A stretch of DNA of 64,000 nt from Mycolicibacterium flavescens. Lineage in GTDB: Bacteria > Actinomycetota > Actinomycetes > Mycobacteriales > Mycobacteriaceae. The position numbers and the translations under genes are program-made. This document shows positions 45,613 to 53,826 of this stretch, piece after piece. The stretch is from positions 138,993 through 202,992 of the forward strand of contig NZ_MIHA01000010.1 of NCBI RefSeq assembly GCF_001722335.1, written 5' to 3'. Position 1 is the first letter of the stretch. Each line of letters starts with the position of its first letter. Below the pieces are notes generated by a model. That model saw nothing but the letters and a program-made list of their open reading frames with translations. It was not told the DNA's origin and made no database searches.

Positions 45613-47490
45613 GTGCCCGGCCCCCTACGCGTCATCGCCGCGATCTTCGCGATGGTGACCCTGGTCGCTGGTTGTACCGTCAGCCCGCCGCCGGCGCCGC
45701 AGAGCACCGACACGTCCGAGACCGCGCCGCCGCCGCCCGCCAAGACGATGCAGATCATCATGGCGATCGACTGGATCGGCCCCGGGTTCAATCCGCACCT
45801 GCTCTCTGATCAGTCACCGGTGAACGCGGCGATCAGCTCGCTGGTGCTGCCGAGCTCGTTCCGGCCGATCCCGGACCCGAAGACACCGACCGGGTCGCGG
45901 TGGGAACTCGACCCCACCCTGCTGGAGTCCGCCGAGGTGACGAGCGAGGACCCGTTCACCATCACCTACAAGATCCGGCCCGAGGCGTCGTGGACCGACA
46001 ACGCCCCGATCGGCGCGGACGACTTCTGGTACCTGTGGCAGCAGATGGTCAGCCAGCCCGGCGTCGTCGACCCGGCCGGTTACGACCTGATCACCGGTGT
46101 CCAGTCGGTCGAGGGCGGCAAGACAGCGGTCGTGACGTTCTCTCAGCCCTATCCGGCGTGGCGCGAGTTGTTCAACGACATCCTGCCCGCGCACATCGTC
46201 AAGGATGTACCGGGCGGATTCGCCTCGGGGTTGGCGCGCGCGCTGCCTGTCACCGGCGGCCAGTTCCGGGTGGAGAGCATCGATCCGCAGCGCGACGAGA
46301 TCCTGTTGGCCCGCAACGACCGCTACTGGGGTACACCCGCCAAACCGGACCTGGTGCTGCTGCGCCGGGGTGGGGACGCCGCGGCGCTGGCCGACTCGAT
46401 CCGCAACGGCGACACCCAGGTGGCCCAGGTGCACGGTGGCGCGGCCGCGTTCGCGCAACTGTCCGCGATCCCCGATGTCCGCACGGCGCGGATCGTCACC
46501 CCGCGGGTGATGCAGCTCAGCCTGCGCGCCCAGCAGCCGGCGCTGGCCGACTCTCAGGTGCGCAAGGCGATTTTCGGCCTGCTCGACGTGGATCTGCTCG
46601 CCGCGGTCGGTGCCGGTGACGACAACACCGTGACGCTGGCGCAGGCGCAGGTGCGTTCACCGTCGGATCCCGGGTATGTGCCGACCGCGCCGCCCGCGAT
46701 GGCCAAGGAGGATGCGCTCGGGCTGCTGGCCACCGCCGGTTATGAGGTCGAACCGGTCGCGACGGCGACGCCGGCGACCCCGGGCAACCCGCCGCCCGAC
46801 AACGACCGCGGACGAATCACCAAGGACGGCGAGCCGCTGACAGTGGTGATCGGCGTCGCCGCCAACGATCCGACCTCCATCGCTGTCGCCAACACCGCGG
46901 CCGACCAACTCCGCAATGTCGGGATCGCCGCCTCGGTTTCGGCGCTCGACCCGCCGGTTCTCTACGGCGAGGCGCTGACCAACAACCAGGTCGACGCGGT
47001 GGTCGGGTGGCATCACGCCGGTGGGGACCTGGCCACCTCGCTGGCCTCCCGCTACGGGTGCCGCGCCCTGGAGGCGACGCCCGTCCGCACCGCGCAGCCC
47101 GGCGCGCCGCCGCCCACGACGACACCGGCGCCGGCCACGACGAGTGCGCCGCCCGCACCGCCGCGCACGCCGACGCGCACACCGACCGCGACCGCACCCA
47201 CCCCCGCGCCGGAGTCCGATGAACTGGTGCAGGCGCCGAGCAACATCACCGGCATCTGCGACCGCAGCATTCAGCCGAAGATCGACGCCGCGCTCGACGG
47301 CAGTGAAGACATCGCCGAGGTGATCACCGCCGTCGAACCGCGCCTATGGAACATGGCGACCGTGCTGCCGATCCTGCAGGACACCACGATCGTCGCGGCC
47401 GGACCGAGCGTGCAGAACGTCAGCCTGTCCGGCGCGGTGCCGGTCGGCATCGTCGGCGACGCCGGCCAGTGGATCAAAATCCGCCAGTAA
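45613..47490 (+). CDS. lpqW: Lipoprotein LpqW
   Basis: A 625-residue lipoprotein with signal peptide and lipobox LVAGC (Cys21). The mature part is a class 5 solute-binding-protein fold: [52 protein letters not shown] and the later [21 protein letters not shown] Pro/Thr linker ([20 protein letters not shown]) splits the C-terminal part. LpqW is known to steer PIM intermediates into lipomannan/lipoarabinomannan synthesis and acts with PimE, which is in this window. No ABC permease is near. The stop codon is within the first copy of a 15-base tandem repeat. Confidence 0.95.
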   Translation: MPGPLRVIAAIFAMVTLVAGCTVSPPPAPQSTDTSETAPPPPAKTMQIIMAIDWIGPGFNPHLLSDQSPVNAAISSLVLPSSFRPIPDPKTPTGSRWELDPTLLESAEVTSEDPFTITYKIRPEASWTDNAPIGADDFWYLWQQMVSQPGVVDPAGYDLITGVQSVEGGKTAVVTFSQPYPAWRELFNDILPAHIVKDVPGGFASGLARALPVTGGQFRVESIDPQRDEILLARNDRYWGTPAKPDLVLLRRGGDAAALADSIRNGDTQVAQVHGGAAAFAQLSAIPDVRTARIVTPRVMQLSLRAQQPALADSQVRKAIFGLLDVDLLAAVGAGDDNTVTLAQAQVRSPSDPGYVPTAPPAMAKEDALGLLATAGYEVEPVATATPATPGNPPPDNDRGRITKDGEPLTVVIGVAANDPTSIAVANTAADQLRNVGIAASVSALDPPVLYGEALTNNQVDAVVGWHHAGGDLATSLASRYGCRALEATPVRTAQPGAPPPTTTPAPATTSAPPAPPRTPTRTPTATAPTPAPESDELVQAPSNITGICDRSIQPKIDAALDGSEDIAEVITAVEPRLWNMATVLPILQDTTIVAAGPSVQNVSLSGAVPVGIVGDAGQWIKIRQ

Positions 47491-47555
47491 CACCTCCGCC
47501 GGTAACACCTCCGCCGGTAACACTTCCGCCGGTAACACTTCCGCCGGTAACACAC
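47481..47555. repeat. Five 15-base tandem repeats at the lpqW stop
   Basis: Five units of CCGCCGGTAACACCT (with minor changes) run from 47481 to 47555. The first unit includes the lpqW stop TAA, and every unit repeats an in-frame TAA. Copy number may vary between strains by slippage. Confidence 0.9.
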
Positions 47556-47569
47556 AGGCCTGCACGGCA

Positions 47570-47600
47570 ATCGGCCCCCTCCCGTCAGGAAGGGGCCGAT
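47570..47600. terminator. Hairpin after the second GjpA-like gene
   Basis: ATCGGCCCC and GGGGCCGAT form a 9-bp stem just past the stop of the minus-strand gene, and face the end of lpqW. The stem sequence is the same as in the hairpin at 49354-49390. Confidence 0.7.
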
Positions 47601-47613
47601 CGGGAGTGGTGAA

Positions 47614-48924
47614 TTACTCGGTGTCGCCGCCGGATTCGGCGCCGCCACCGTCAGCGCCGCCGTCGGAGCTGTCGCCGTCACTGCCGGCGTCATCGGTGCC
47701 CTCATCGGAAGGAGCCGTGTCGTCGGTGGCGTCGTCATCGGTCGACTCGTCGCCGGAGTCGTCCGTTCCGCCGGGGGTCGCCATGTTGCCGTCGCTCAGA
47801 TCGGTGCCGCCGCCCGGCTTGCCCGGGTCCTCCTCGCCTTCTTCTTCGCCGGTCGCGTCTTCCTCGGTGCCGTCTTCCTCGGTGCCGTCGGTTTCGGTGC
47901 CGTCGGTTTCTTCCTCGCCCGAACTTTCCTCTGCCTCAGCTTCGTCGGCGGTGCCCGGCGCGCCCGCGACGTCACCTCCGCCGCCGCTGGCCTCCGCGGC
48001 TCCCTGGGACGACACGTTCTCCACCGACGCGGCTTCGTCGGTCGACGTCGACAGGGCCACGGTCAGCGAGTCCTCCGCGGGCACGTCGGTCGCTTCAGCC
48101 GGCGTCACCGCCTCGGGGGCGGCCGGCGTGATCGCGGCCGCGATCATGTCGCGGATCTGCAGGAAGACGTTGAACGTGCCCAGGCCCCCGCTCAGCAGTC
48201 CACCGTCGACCCCGAAGCCGTTGAGGAAGCCGTCGATGACGATCGCAGGGGCCGCGATAATGGCGCCCAACGCCCCGATCGGGTCACCTGCCGACGCCGC
48301 GTCGACGACGTTCTGGATGGCCTCGGCGGTGGCGTACACCGAACTCGACAGGGGGCCCAGCAGCCCGATCCCGGCGAACGCGACGATCGTCTCGAATTGC
48401 TGGGTGACCGCCAGCAGGTTGGCGACGGGGGCTTCCATCGCGGACTGCAGAACCGGCAGCAGCGGAAGAGCCGCGAACAGGGCGGGCTGGAAGAGCGCGG
48501 CAACCAGGTGTGGCGCCGCTCCGGTGAAGTTGCCGGAGCCGATCAGCTCGAAGGCCTGCTCGAGTTCCGGTGCGGCGATCGTCTGGAAGTTGCTGAAGAG
48601 ATCACCGACGAACGTCTCCAGCCCCGCGAGAACTTCCCCTGCCGTGGCGTACTGATTCAGGAAGACCTGAGTGAGGATCGGTGCCGGGTTGGCCAGGAAC
48701 GCCTCCGCCAGACCGCCGATGTTCCCGGCGGTCGTCTCGATCAACTCGAAGTACGCCGCGACCGGGTTGACCGACGCCGCCAGCTGCACCGGTTCGGACA
48801 CCGCCGCCGTCGCAGCGGCCTGAAGGTCGGACGGCACCACCGGCGATACCGGGGCCAGCGCGATCGCTCCCGCTCCCACTAATCCGATGCCCGCGGTCAA
48901 ATAGGACCGAACTGCACCCTCCAC
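47614..48924 (-). CDS. GjpA-like exported protein, acidic tail (paralogue 2)
   Basis: A 436-residue exported protein starting at GTG 48924 behind GGAGA. The signal helix is SYLTAGIGLVGAGAIALAPV. The core has the family theme NPVAAYFELIETTAGNIGGL, LANPAPILTQVFLNQYATAG and APAIVIDGFLNGFGVDGGLL. The last 140 residues are strongly acidic: EEETDGTETDGTEEDG-like repeats, then GKPGGGTDLSDGNMATPGG and a Asp/Ser/Gly end. Function is assigned by family as a possible outer membrane channel or envelope protein. Leader and hairpin match those of paralogue 3, so these two are the more recent duplicates. Confidence 0.78.
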   Translation of the reverse strand: MEGAVRSYLTAGIGLVGAGAIALAPVSPVVPSDLQAAATAAVSEPVQLAASVNPVAAYFELIETTAGNIGGLAEAFLANPAPILTQVFLNQYATAGEVLAGLETFVGDLFSNFQTIAAPELEQAFELIGSGNFTGAAPHLVAALFQPALFAALPLLPVLQSAMEAPVANLLAVTQQFETIVAFAGIGLLGPLSSSVYATAEAIQNVVDAASAGDPIGALGAIIAAPAIVIDGFLNGFGVDGGLLSGGLGTFNVFLQIRDMIAAAITPAAPEAVTPAEATDVPAEDSLTVALSTSTDEAASVENVSSQGAAEASGGGGDVAGAPGTADEAEAEESSGEEETDGTETDGTEEDGTEEDATGEEEGEEDPGKPGGGTDLSDGNMATPGGTDDSGDESTDDDATDDTAPSDEGTDDAGSDGDSSDGGADGGGAESGGDTE

Positions 48925-48925
48925 G

Positions 48926-48949
48926 ACATCTCCTTAACCTCGCTGTAAT
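48926..48949 (-). promoter_or_regulatory. Conserved leader of paralogue 2
   Basis: On the minus strand it reads ATTACAGCGAGGTTAAGGAG followed by ATGT, and includes the ribosome binding site. It differs in one base from the leader at 50773-50796. Confidence 0.7.
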
Positions 48950-49353
48950 AGGGGGACAAATGGAAGTTACCGCTTAGTAGGGGTTTGCGAAGTGTCTTTT
49001 TAGAAATTGGTTTCCGCTGGTCAAAGGCTGGTATGACCATTTGCGAGCAAATGTTCGGGGCGCTGTTGCGGTGCGGAAATAACTGAGTGTCAATTGGGCA
49101 AACTGTCGTACTTGATAATTCTGTAACGCGATATCGCGCAACTCATAAGCTGACTTATTGCCGTCGCTAATTAGCTGTGCTCTGTTCACAGTGCATGTTG
49201 TGGAGGCGAGTGCCGCTGGCGCATTCCAGGGGACGATTGCCATCAGTCGTGGGGCGCGAGCGAGCGGGATCTGTTCGGTCGTCGCGCACGGGTGCGGATC
49301 ACAAGAAACGGGGAGAGTCGGATGACTTTGCCGAAATCGTGCCGTGCGGACAG

Positions 49354-49390
49354 CAATCGGCCCCCTCACGCCTGGAGAGGGGGCCGATTG
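49354..49390. terminator. Hairpin after the third GjpA-like gene
   Basis: CAATCGGCCCCCTC (49354-49367) and GAGGGGGCCGATTG (49377-49390) form a perfect 14-bp stem with a 9-base loop, 16 bases past the stop of the minus-strand gene. Confidence 0.8.
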
Positions 49391-49406
49391 TCTCAGGGGT
49401 GACCGG

Positions 49407-50771
49407 TTAGTCGGTGCCGCCCCCTTCGCCGCCGCCTTCGCCGCCGCCTTCGCCGCCGCCGCCTGCGCCACCGCCGCTTTCGCCGCCGCCGCCGGTGGTA
49501 CCACCGGCGTCACCCGCGCCTTCGCCGTCGCCGGCGGTAGGAGCGGTCGGAGCCGTGGTCTCGGCTTCCTCCTCGACCGGGTCGTCGCCTTGCTCGCCCT
49601 CGCCGGTGTTCACCTCGCCGGGCGTCACCTTGTTGCCGCCTGACAGATCGGTTGCGCCGCCGGGCTTGGTCGTCTCGACCCCTTCCTCGTCGCCGATGGC
49701 AGCGTTGTCGGCCTCGTTCTTCTCCTCGGAGCCACCTTGGCTACCTTCGGAGCCCTCGGGACCGGTTACACCGCCTTCGTCGTCACCGTCTTCATCAACT
49801 GCGCCCGAACCGGTTTCGCCGTCGCCGGAGATGCTGACGTTGAGGAAGTTGGCGTCGTCGTTGGGTAGAGAATTCGCGGTAACGCCCTCCTCGGTACCGG
49901 TGTCCGCGCCGGTCCGCTGGAGCTCTATCGCCGGAGGTGTGATCGCGTCCGCGATCGCCTGCCGGACGCCCAGCAGGAACCCGATGGGCCCGGCTCCGAG
50001 GATGCCGAGTAGCCCCTCGGGCGTAAGCACACCGGGCGAGGGCAAGATTCCGAGCAGGAGCGGACCATAGCCGCCGTTGAGCACTCCGTCGGCGATCACC
50101 GCAGGGATGTTGACTAGCGCGCTGACGACCTCGCCCACATCCCCGGATCCCACCGCGTCGATGACGCCCTGGATCGCGGTCCCGACCGACCCGATCCCGC
50201 TCAGCACCGGCCCTGCGACCGCGAGGGCGCCGCCGAGAATCAGGCCTGCGAAGACGTCCTGCACGACGTTGTTGAAGTTCGAGACAGCGGTCGTGATCGG
50301 AACAATGAACGCGCCGAGGATCTCGACCAGTGGCAGGGCGAAGGTGAGCGGAAGAGAGAGCAGGGTGTTCAGCGCACCCTCGACATTTCCGTTCGCGAGG
50401 TCGCTGAAAGCGGTCTGCAGCAGTACTGGCACCTCTTCGGTCAACGCGGTGCCGATCCCGTTGGCCGCATTGCCGACCGCCGTTACGAAGTTCTCGATAT
50501 TGGTGAACTGGTTGGCGAGAACCTGCTGAAGGATCGGCGCCGGGTTCGACAGGAAGATCTCGGCGAGTGCCTGCGTGTTATTGAGGGATCGCTCGATGAC
50601 CTCGGTGTAGAAGTCGACCGGATTCGCTGTCAGTGCAACGGCAGCGTTCGATATGGATGCAGCCGACAGCTTGAGATCCGGCGGTGCGACGGTGATGGGG
50701 GCGATCGCGAGGGCACTCGCTCCAACCACGGCTATACCCGCCTTCATGCGGGGACGGACAGCGACCTGCAT
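49407..50771 (-). CDS. GjpA-like exported protein, acidic/Gly-rich tail (paralogue 3)
   Basis: A 454-residue exported protein with ATG 50771 behind GGAG. The signal helix is GIAVVGASALAIAPITVAPP. The core repeats the family theme NPVDFYTEVIERSLNNTQAL, LSNPAPILQQVLANQFTNIE and IPAVIADGVLNGGYGPLLLG. The tail of about 150 residues is acidic (SEGSQGGSEEKNEADNAAIG), contains TKPGGATDLSGGNKVTPGE, and ends with GEGGG repeats. The tail motif KPGGxTDLSxGNxxTPG is shared with paralogue 2. Role by family: possible outer membrane porin or envelope protein; no direct evidence here. Confidence 0.78.
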   Translation of the reverse strand: MQVAVRPRMKAGIAVVGASALAIAPITVAPPDLKLSAASISNAAVALTANPVDFYTEVIERSLNNTQALAEIFLSNPAPILQQVLANQFTNIENFVTAVGNAANGIGTALTEEVPVLLQTAFSDLANGNVEGALNTLLSLPLTFALPLVEILGAFIVPITTAVSNFNNVVQDVFAGLILGGALAVAGPVLSGIGSVGTAIQGVIDAVGSGDVGEVVSALVNIPAVIADGVLNGGYGPLLLGILPSPGVLTPEGLLGILGAGPIGFLLGVRQAIADAITPPAIELQRTGADTGTEEGVTANSLPNDDANFLNVSISGDGETGSGAVDEDGDDEGGVTGPEGSEGSQGGSEEKNEADNAAIGDEEGVETTKPGGATDLSGGNKVTPGEVNTGEGEQGDDPVEEEAETTAPTAPTAGDGEGAGDAGGTTGGGGESGGGAGGGGEGGGEGGGEGGGTD

Positions 50772-51188
50772 TACATCTCCTTAACATCGCTGTAATCGGA
50801 CATTCGCAATTTACTCCTCCGTAAGTTTGCGCGCAGGTGATTTCAGCGGAAAAACTGAAACGTGTTACAGGGGTTTGTAGCTGTTCAAAGCACTGATCGG
50901 ACAGATCGAATCCTTCTGCAAAACATTCGCTGAGGTATTCGCTTTCTGGATAAGCGCGGTATCAAAAGTAGGCCTAATTAACTAGAGTCTGACGATCGCG
51001 TCAAAAGTGCATCAAGATCACGAAACGGTTACGGTCGCCGGGTTGCAGGCCGCGAACCGCAGGAGTGAGGCTGTCGACGAGACCCGCGACACCGTGCGGA
51101 TCTGGCAAACCCGACGCTTTGCTTTGTAACTCGTCGGATGTGACGGGCCGGCGCGTGAGGCTGTAGGGATTTGGGCAAGCTAGTGCGA
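50772..51188. other. Intergenic region before mshB
   Basis: This 417-base gap contains the paralogue 3 leader, a TTTCAG-N8-CTGAAA dyad at 50841-50860, and AT-richer sequence around 50930-50990. I see no gene and no clear mshB promoter. Confidence 0.6.
50773..50796 (-). promoter_or_regulatory. Conserved leader of paralogue 3
   Basis: On the minus strand ATTACAGCGATGTTAAGGAG followed by ATGT; one base different from the leader at 48926-48949. It includes the ribosome binding site. Confidence 0.7.
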
Positions 51189-52064
51189 ATGGAACGTCCT
51201 CGACTGCTCTTCGTGCATGCGCATCCCGACGACGAGACGCTCACCACCGGCGCCACGATCGCCCACTACGTCGCCCGCGGCGCCGACGTTCGCGTCATCA
51301 CGTGCACGCTCGGCGAAGAGGGGGAGGTGATCGGTGCGCGGTGGGCGCATCTCGCCGTGGATGAAGCTGACCAACTCGGCGGCTACCGCGTCGCTGAACT
51401 GACCGCCGCGCTGACGGCACTGGGGCTCAACGAACCCGAATATCTCGGCGGCGCGGGCCGGTGGCGCGACTCGGGCATGGCCGGCACTCCGCCGCGCCAT
51501 CACCAACGGTTCATCGACGCCGACCCCGACCAGGCCGTCGGAGCCCTGGTCACCGTCATCCGCGAACTGCGCCCACACGTCGTCGTCACCTACGACCCGC
51601 AGGGCGGTTACGGCCACCCCGACCACATCCATGCGCACCGGGTCACCATGGCGGCCGTCGAGCGGGCGGCCGGTGCCGGGTTCGACGGCGAGCCGTGGAC
51701 CGTGGCCAAGGTGTACTGGGCGGTGACCGCGAGGTCGGCAATGTCCCACGGCCTCGCGACGATGACCGACGTCCCGCCGACATGGACCCGGGTGACCGTC
51801 GACGAAATCGGGTTCGGCTATCCCGACGACGAGATCGACGCGGTGATCGACGCGCCGGACGCGTTACCGGCCAAACTGGCCGCGATGCGCGCGCACGCCA
51901 CGCAGATCACCGTCGCCCCCAACGGCGAATCGTTCGCGCTGTCGAACAACATCGCACTGCCCGTCGGCGCCGTCGAGCACTACGTCCTAGCCGCCGGGAC
52001 GGCCGGCCCGCGCGACGACCGAGGCTGGGAGACCGATCTACTGGCCGGGTTGAAGCTCGGATAG
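51189..52064 (+). CDS. mshB: GlcNAc-Ins deacetylase MshB
   Basis: A 291-residue zinc deacetylase that converts 1-O-(2-acetamido-glucosyl)-myo-inositol to GlcN-Ins in mycothiol synthesis. Zinc ligands are His12 and Asp15 in HAHPDDE and His146 in [11 protein letters not shown]; Asp14 is the catalytic base. [20 protein letters not shown] and [19 protein letters not shown] match the known enzyme. ATG 51189 is chosen to give the usual start ahead of [16 protein letters not shown] 51171 and GTG 51183 are in frame but less likely. Cytoplasmic. The order mshB-membrane protein-fbiC is conserved with Rv1170-Rv1173. Confidence 0.96.
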   Translation: MERPRLLFVHAHPDDETLTTGATIAHYVARGADVRVITCTLGEEGEVIGARWAHLAVDEADQLGGYRVAELTAALTALGLNEPEYLGGAGRWRDSGMAGTPPRHHQRFIDADPDQAVGALVTVIRELRPHVVVTYDPQGGYGHPDHIHAHRVTMAAVERAAGAGFDGEPWTVAKVYWAVTARSAMSHGLATMTDVPPTWTRVTVDEIGFGYPDDEIDAVIDAPDALPAKLAAMRAHATQITVAPNGESFALSNNIALPVGAVEHYVLAAGTAGPRDDRGWETDLLAGLKLG

Positions 52065-52121
52065 CGATGTCGCGAAAGGGTAAGCTCCCGAACAGTCGGC
52101 GGCGCACGGAAGGGACGGCAC

Positions 52122-52229
52122 ATGGATCAGGATCTCGATCCCAACCTGCAGCACTGGCAGGACCGTTTCGACAACCTGCAGTGGGTGATCGGATCGATCA
52201 CCGGACTGCTGGACAGCATCCCGACCTGA
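52122..52229 (+). CDS. 35-residue ORF after mshB
   Basis: A short frame from ATG 52122 to TGA 52229. The product starts MDQDLDPNLQHWQDRFDNLQ and ends WVIGSITGLLDSIPT: an acidic amphipathic helix followed by a hydrophobic one. AAGGGA lies about six bases before the ATG, a better ribosome binding site than most genes here have. It stands between mshB and a small membrane protein gene on the same strand, so it may be translated from the same mRNA. No family recognised; conservation would decide whether it is a gene. Confidence 0.5.
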   Translation: MDQDLDPNLQHWQDRFDNLQWVIGSITGLLDSIPT

Positions 52230-52267
52230 CGTCACCCGTTACCGTCGCGCAGCCTCTGCGCGTAGCG

Positions 52268-52609
52268 GTGCTGACGCTGCTCACGATCGACGGCGTCCTC
52301 TGCGCGCTTGCCGCGTCCTTCTTTCTTCCAATGCGCATCGGTGCCATCCCGTTTCCGATCAGCGCGGTGATCGCCGGGCTGGTCAACGTCGCGCTGGTCT
52401 GGGCGGCGTTGCACTGGACGCAATCACCGCGAACCGCGGCGCTCCCGCTGTGGAGCTGGCTGGCGACCGTCGGCATCCTCACGCTCATCGGGCCCGGCGA
52501 CGACATCGTGTTCGGCGGGGTGGGTGTGATGGCCTATGCGGTGTTTCTGCTGCTCGCGCTGGGCGCGGGGCTGCCCGCGCTTCTGCTGTGGCGCACCGTG
52601 AACAGCTGA
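52268..52609 (+). CDS. Small membrane protein, Rv1171-like
   Basis: A 113-residue protein with four hydrophobic segments: LTLLTIDGVLCALAASFFLP, PISAVIAGLVNVALVWAALH, LWSWLATVGILTLIGPG and VMAYAVFLLLALGAGLPALL. The position after mshB matches Rv1171, a conserved membrane protein of unknown function. The start is uncertain: GTG 52268 avoids overlap with the 35-residue frame, while GTG 52181 would add 29 residues. Its end lies three bases before the stop of the convergent exported-protein gene. Confidence 0.75.
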   Translation: MLTLLTIDGVLCALAASFFLPMRIGAIPFPISAVIAGLVNVALVWAALHWTQSPRTAALPLWSWLATVGILTLIGPGDDIVFGGVGVMAYAVFLLLALGAGLPALLLWRTVNS

Positions 52610-52612
52610 CTT

Positions 52613-53605
52613 CTATTCGGCGGATTCGGCGCTCGTGTCGGCGTCGGTGTCGGTGTCGGTCTCGGTGGTCGGCGCCGGCGGGTCCGGCTTCGTCGTACTG
52701 TCCGTGGCCTGCGTACCTGTGTCCACCGGCTCGTCGTTTGCCTCCGGCTCCGACGGCGCGGGGGTGCGCACCTCGCCTTGGGCCGACACCGCTCCGTTGG
52801 AGCTGCTGGTCGGGGTCGGCGCGACCTCGGCCTCTTCTTCCGCTTCTTCTTCTTCCTCCTCCTCGTCGGAGGTGATGGTGTCCTCGCTGATGCCGTCCTT
52901 CTGCACGATGGCTTTGGCCGACCTCGCGTCCGCGATCGGCTCGGGCTCGATCTCCGAGCCGGCCTCGACCTCGGCCAGCTGCGTCTCGTTTGCGACGACG
53001 ACCGTCTCGTCGGCCGCCGTCTCAGCTGCGAAGGGGCCGATCGGGGGAATCGGCGGAAGCGGCGGCAACCAGAACGCGATCTGCGCGTTGGCGAAGTAGA
53101 TGAACGCGTTGACGGTGTCCACGCCGATGTTGGCCAACCCCTGCCCGAAGCTGACCTGCCCGTCGATCCAGTCGGCGAAGTTGAACGTGACGCTGCGGGC
53201 GATCTGCTCGCCGGTGTTGTAGAAGATCATGATCTGTGGCGCCAGCCACCCGACCCACGGAACCCAGCCGACCGCGTACTCGGCGACCTCGAAACCCCAC
53301 TGCACCCACGGCTCGATCGCGTTGTAGGTGTTCTCGATCAACGTGCCCAACGAGTTACCGACGACAACGGGCGGGAACTGCGGCTCGGGGAATGCGGCGC
53401 CGGCGCTGGGGGGTACGAAGAGCCGTTGCAGGAGGTCGGGAAGATCCGTCACGGCCAGCGGTTCGACCGCGGCGGCGAGCCGCACCGGCGGCGTCACAGC
53501 AGGCGATATCGCCGAGTGCGTCGGCTCGGGCGCAGCGGCGGTCAACGCCGCCACAGTTACCGCCCCCGCAGCGACGGCCACACCAGCGCGAACAGTCCTC
53601 GTCAC
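52613..53605 (-). CDS. Exported protein with acidic Thr-rich tail
   Basis: A 330-residue exported protein starting at GTG 53605. A signal helix (RAGVAVAAGAVTVAALTAAA) precedes a domain of about 180 residues with VVVGNSLGTLIENTYNAIEP, WVQWGFEVAEYAVGWVPWVG and TFNFADWIDGQVSFGQGLAN. That pattern is like the non-PE/PPE C-terminal regions of some mycobacterial surface proteins. From residue 230 it is acidic and disordered (SDEEEEEEEAEEEAEVAPTP, then Thr/Asp repeats). The M. tuberculosis gene at this position is a PE gene (PE12); this one has no PE domain. Function unknown. Confidence 0.75.
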   Translation of the reverse strand: MTRTVRAGVAVAAGAVTVAALTAAAPEPTHSAISPAVTPPVRLAAAVEPLAVTDLPDLLQRLFVPPSAGAAFPEPQFPPVVVGNSLGTLIENTYNAIEPWVQWGFEVAEYAVGWVPWVGWLAPQIMIFYNTGEQIARSVTFNFADWIDGQVSFGQGLANIGVDTVNAFIYFANAQIAFWLPPLPPIPPIGPFAAETAADETVVVANETQLAEVEAGSEIEPEPIADARSAKAIVQKDGISEDTITSDEEEEEEEAEEEAEVAPTPTSSSNGAVSAQGEVRTPAPSEPEANDEPVDTGTQATDSTTKPDPPAPTTETDTDTDADTSAESAE

Positions 53606-53826
53606 CGCAATCGCCTCCTCGGCACGTCAACGGCTACCTGTGCCCAGCAACTTACGCGCATGTCAGATCGATGCGGGTGTTTCACGGAACGAAGCGCGAC
53701 GTGGCGCGCACCCCCGCGAATCCCGAGGACTAGGGTGGCCCCTATGTCCGGCGGATGGCAGGCGCGTCTGAAACCAGAAGGTGGAACAGCGGGGATGATT
53801 CTCGTCGACACCGGGGTTACAGGGGA

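Larger units (their letters stand above)
48925..49406. other. Intergenic region between paralogues 2 and 3
   Basis: This 482-base gap holds the shared leader of paralogue 2 (48926-48949), an AT-richer stretch to about 49200, and the hairpin after paralogue 3 (49354-49390). I see no credible coding frame. Confidence 0.6.

Noticed and set aside
45348-45809. Plus-strand frame of 153 codons upstream of lpqW
   Set aside because: It overlaps the lpqW start in another frame, has no ribosome binding site and an Arg-rich shadow composition.
47481-47555. Possible CRISPR array
   Set aside because: The units are contiguous 15-mers without spacers, and no cas genes are present.
47344-47565. Minus-strand frame with repeated LPAEV units
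   Set aside because: It is only the translation of the 15-base tandem repeat and the antisense of lpqW.
49177-49410. Plus-strand frame of 77 codons between paralogues 2 and 3
   Set aside because: No ribosome binding site, no family pattern, and it runs through the terminator hairpin.
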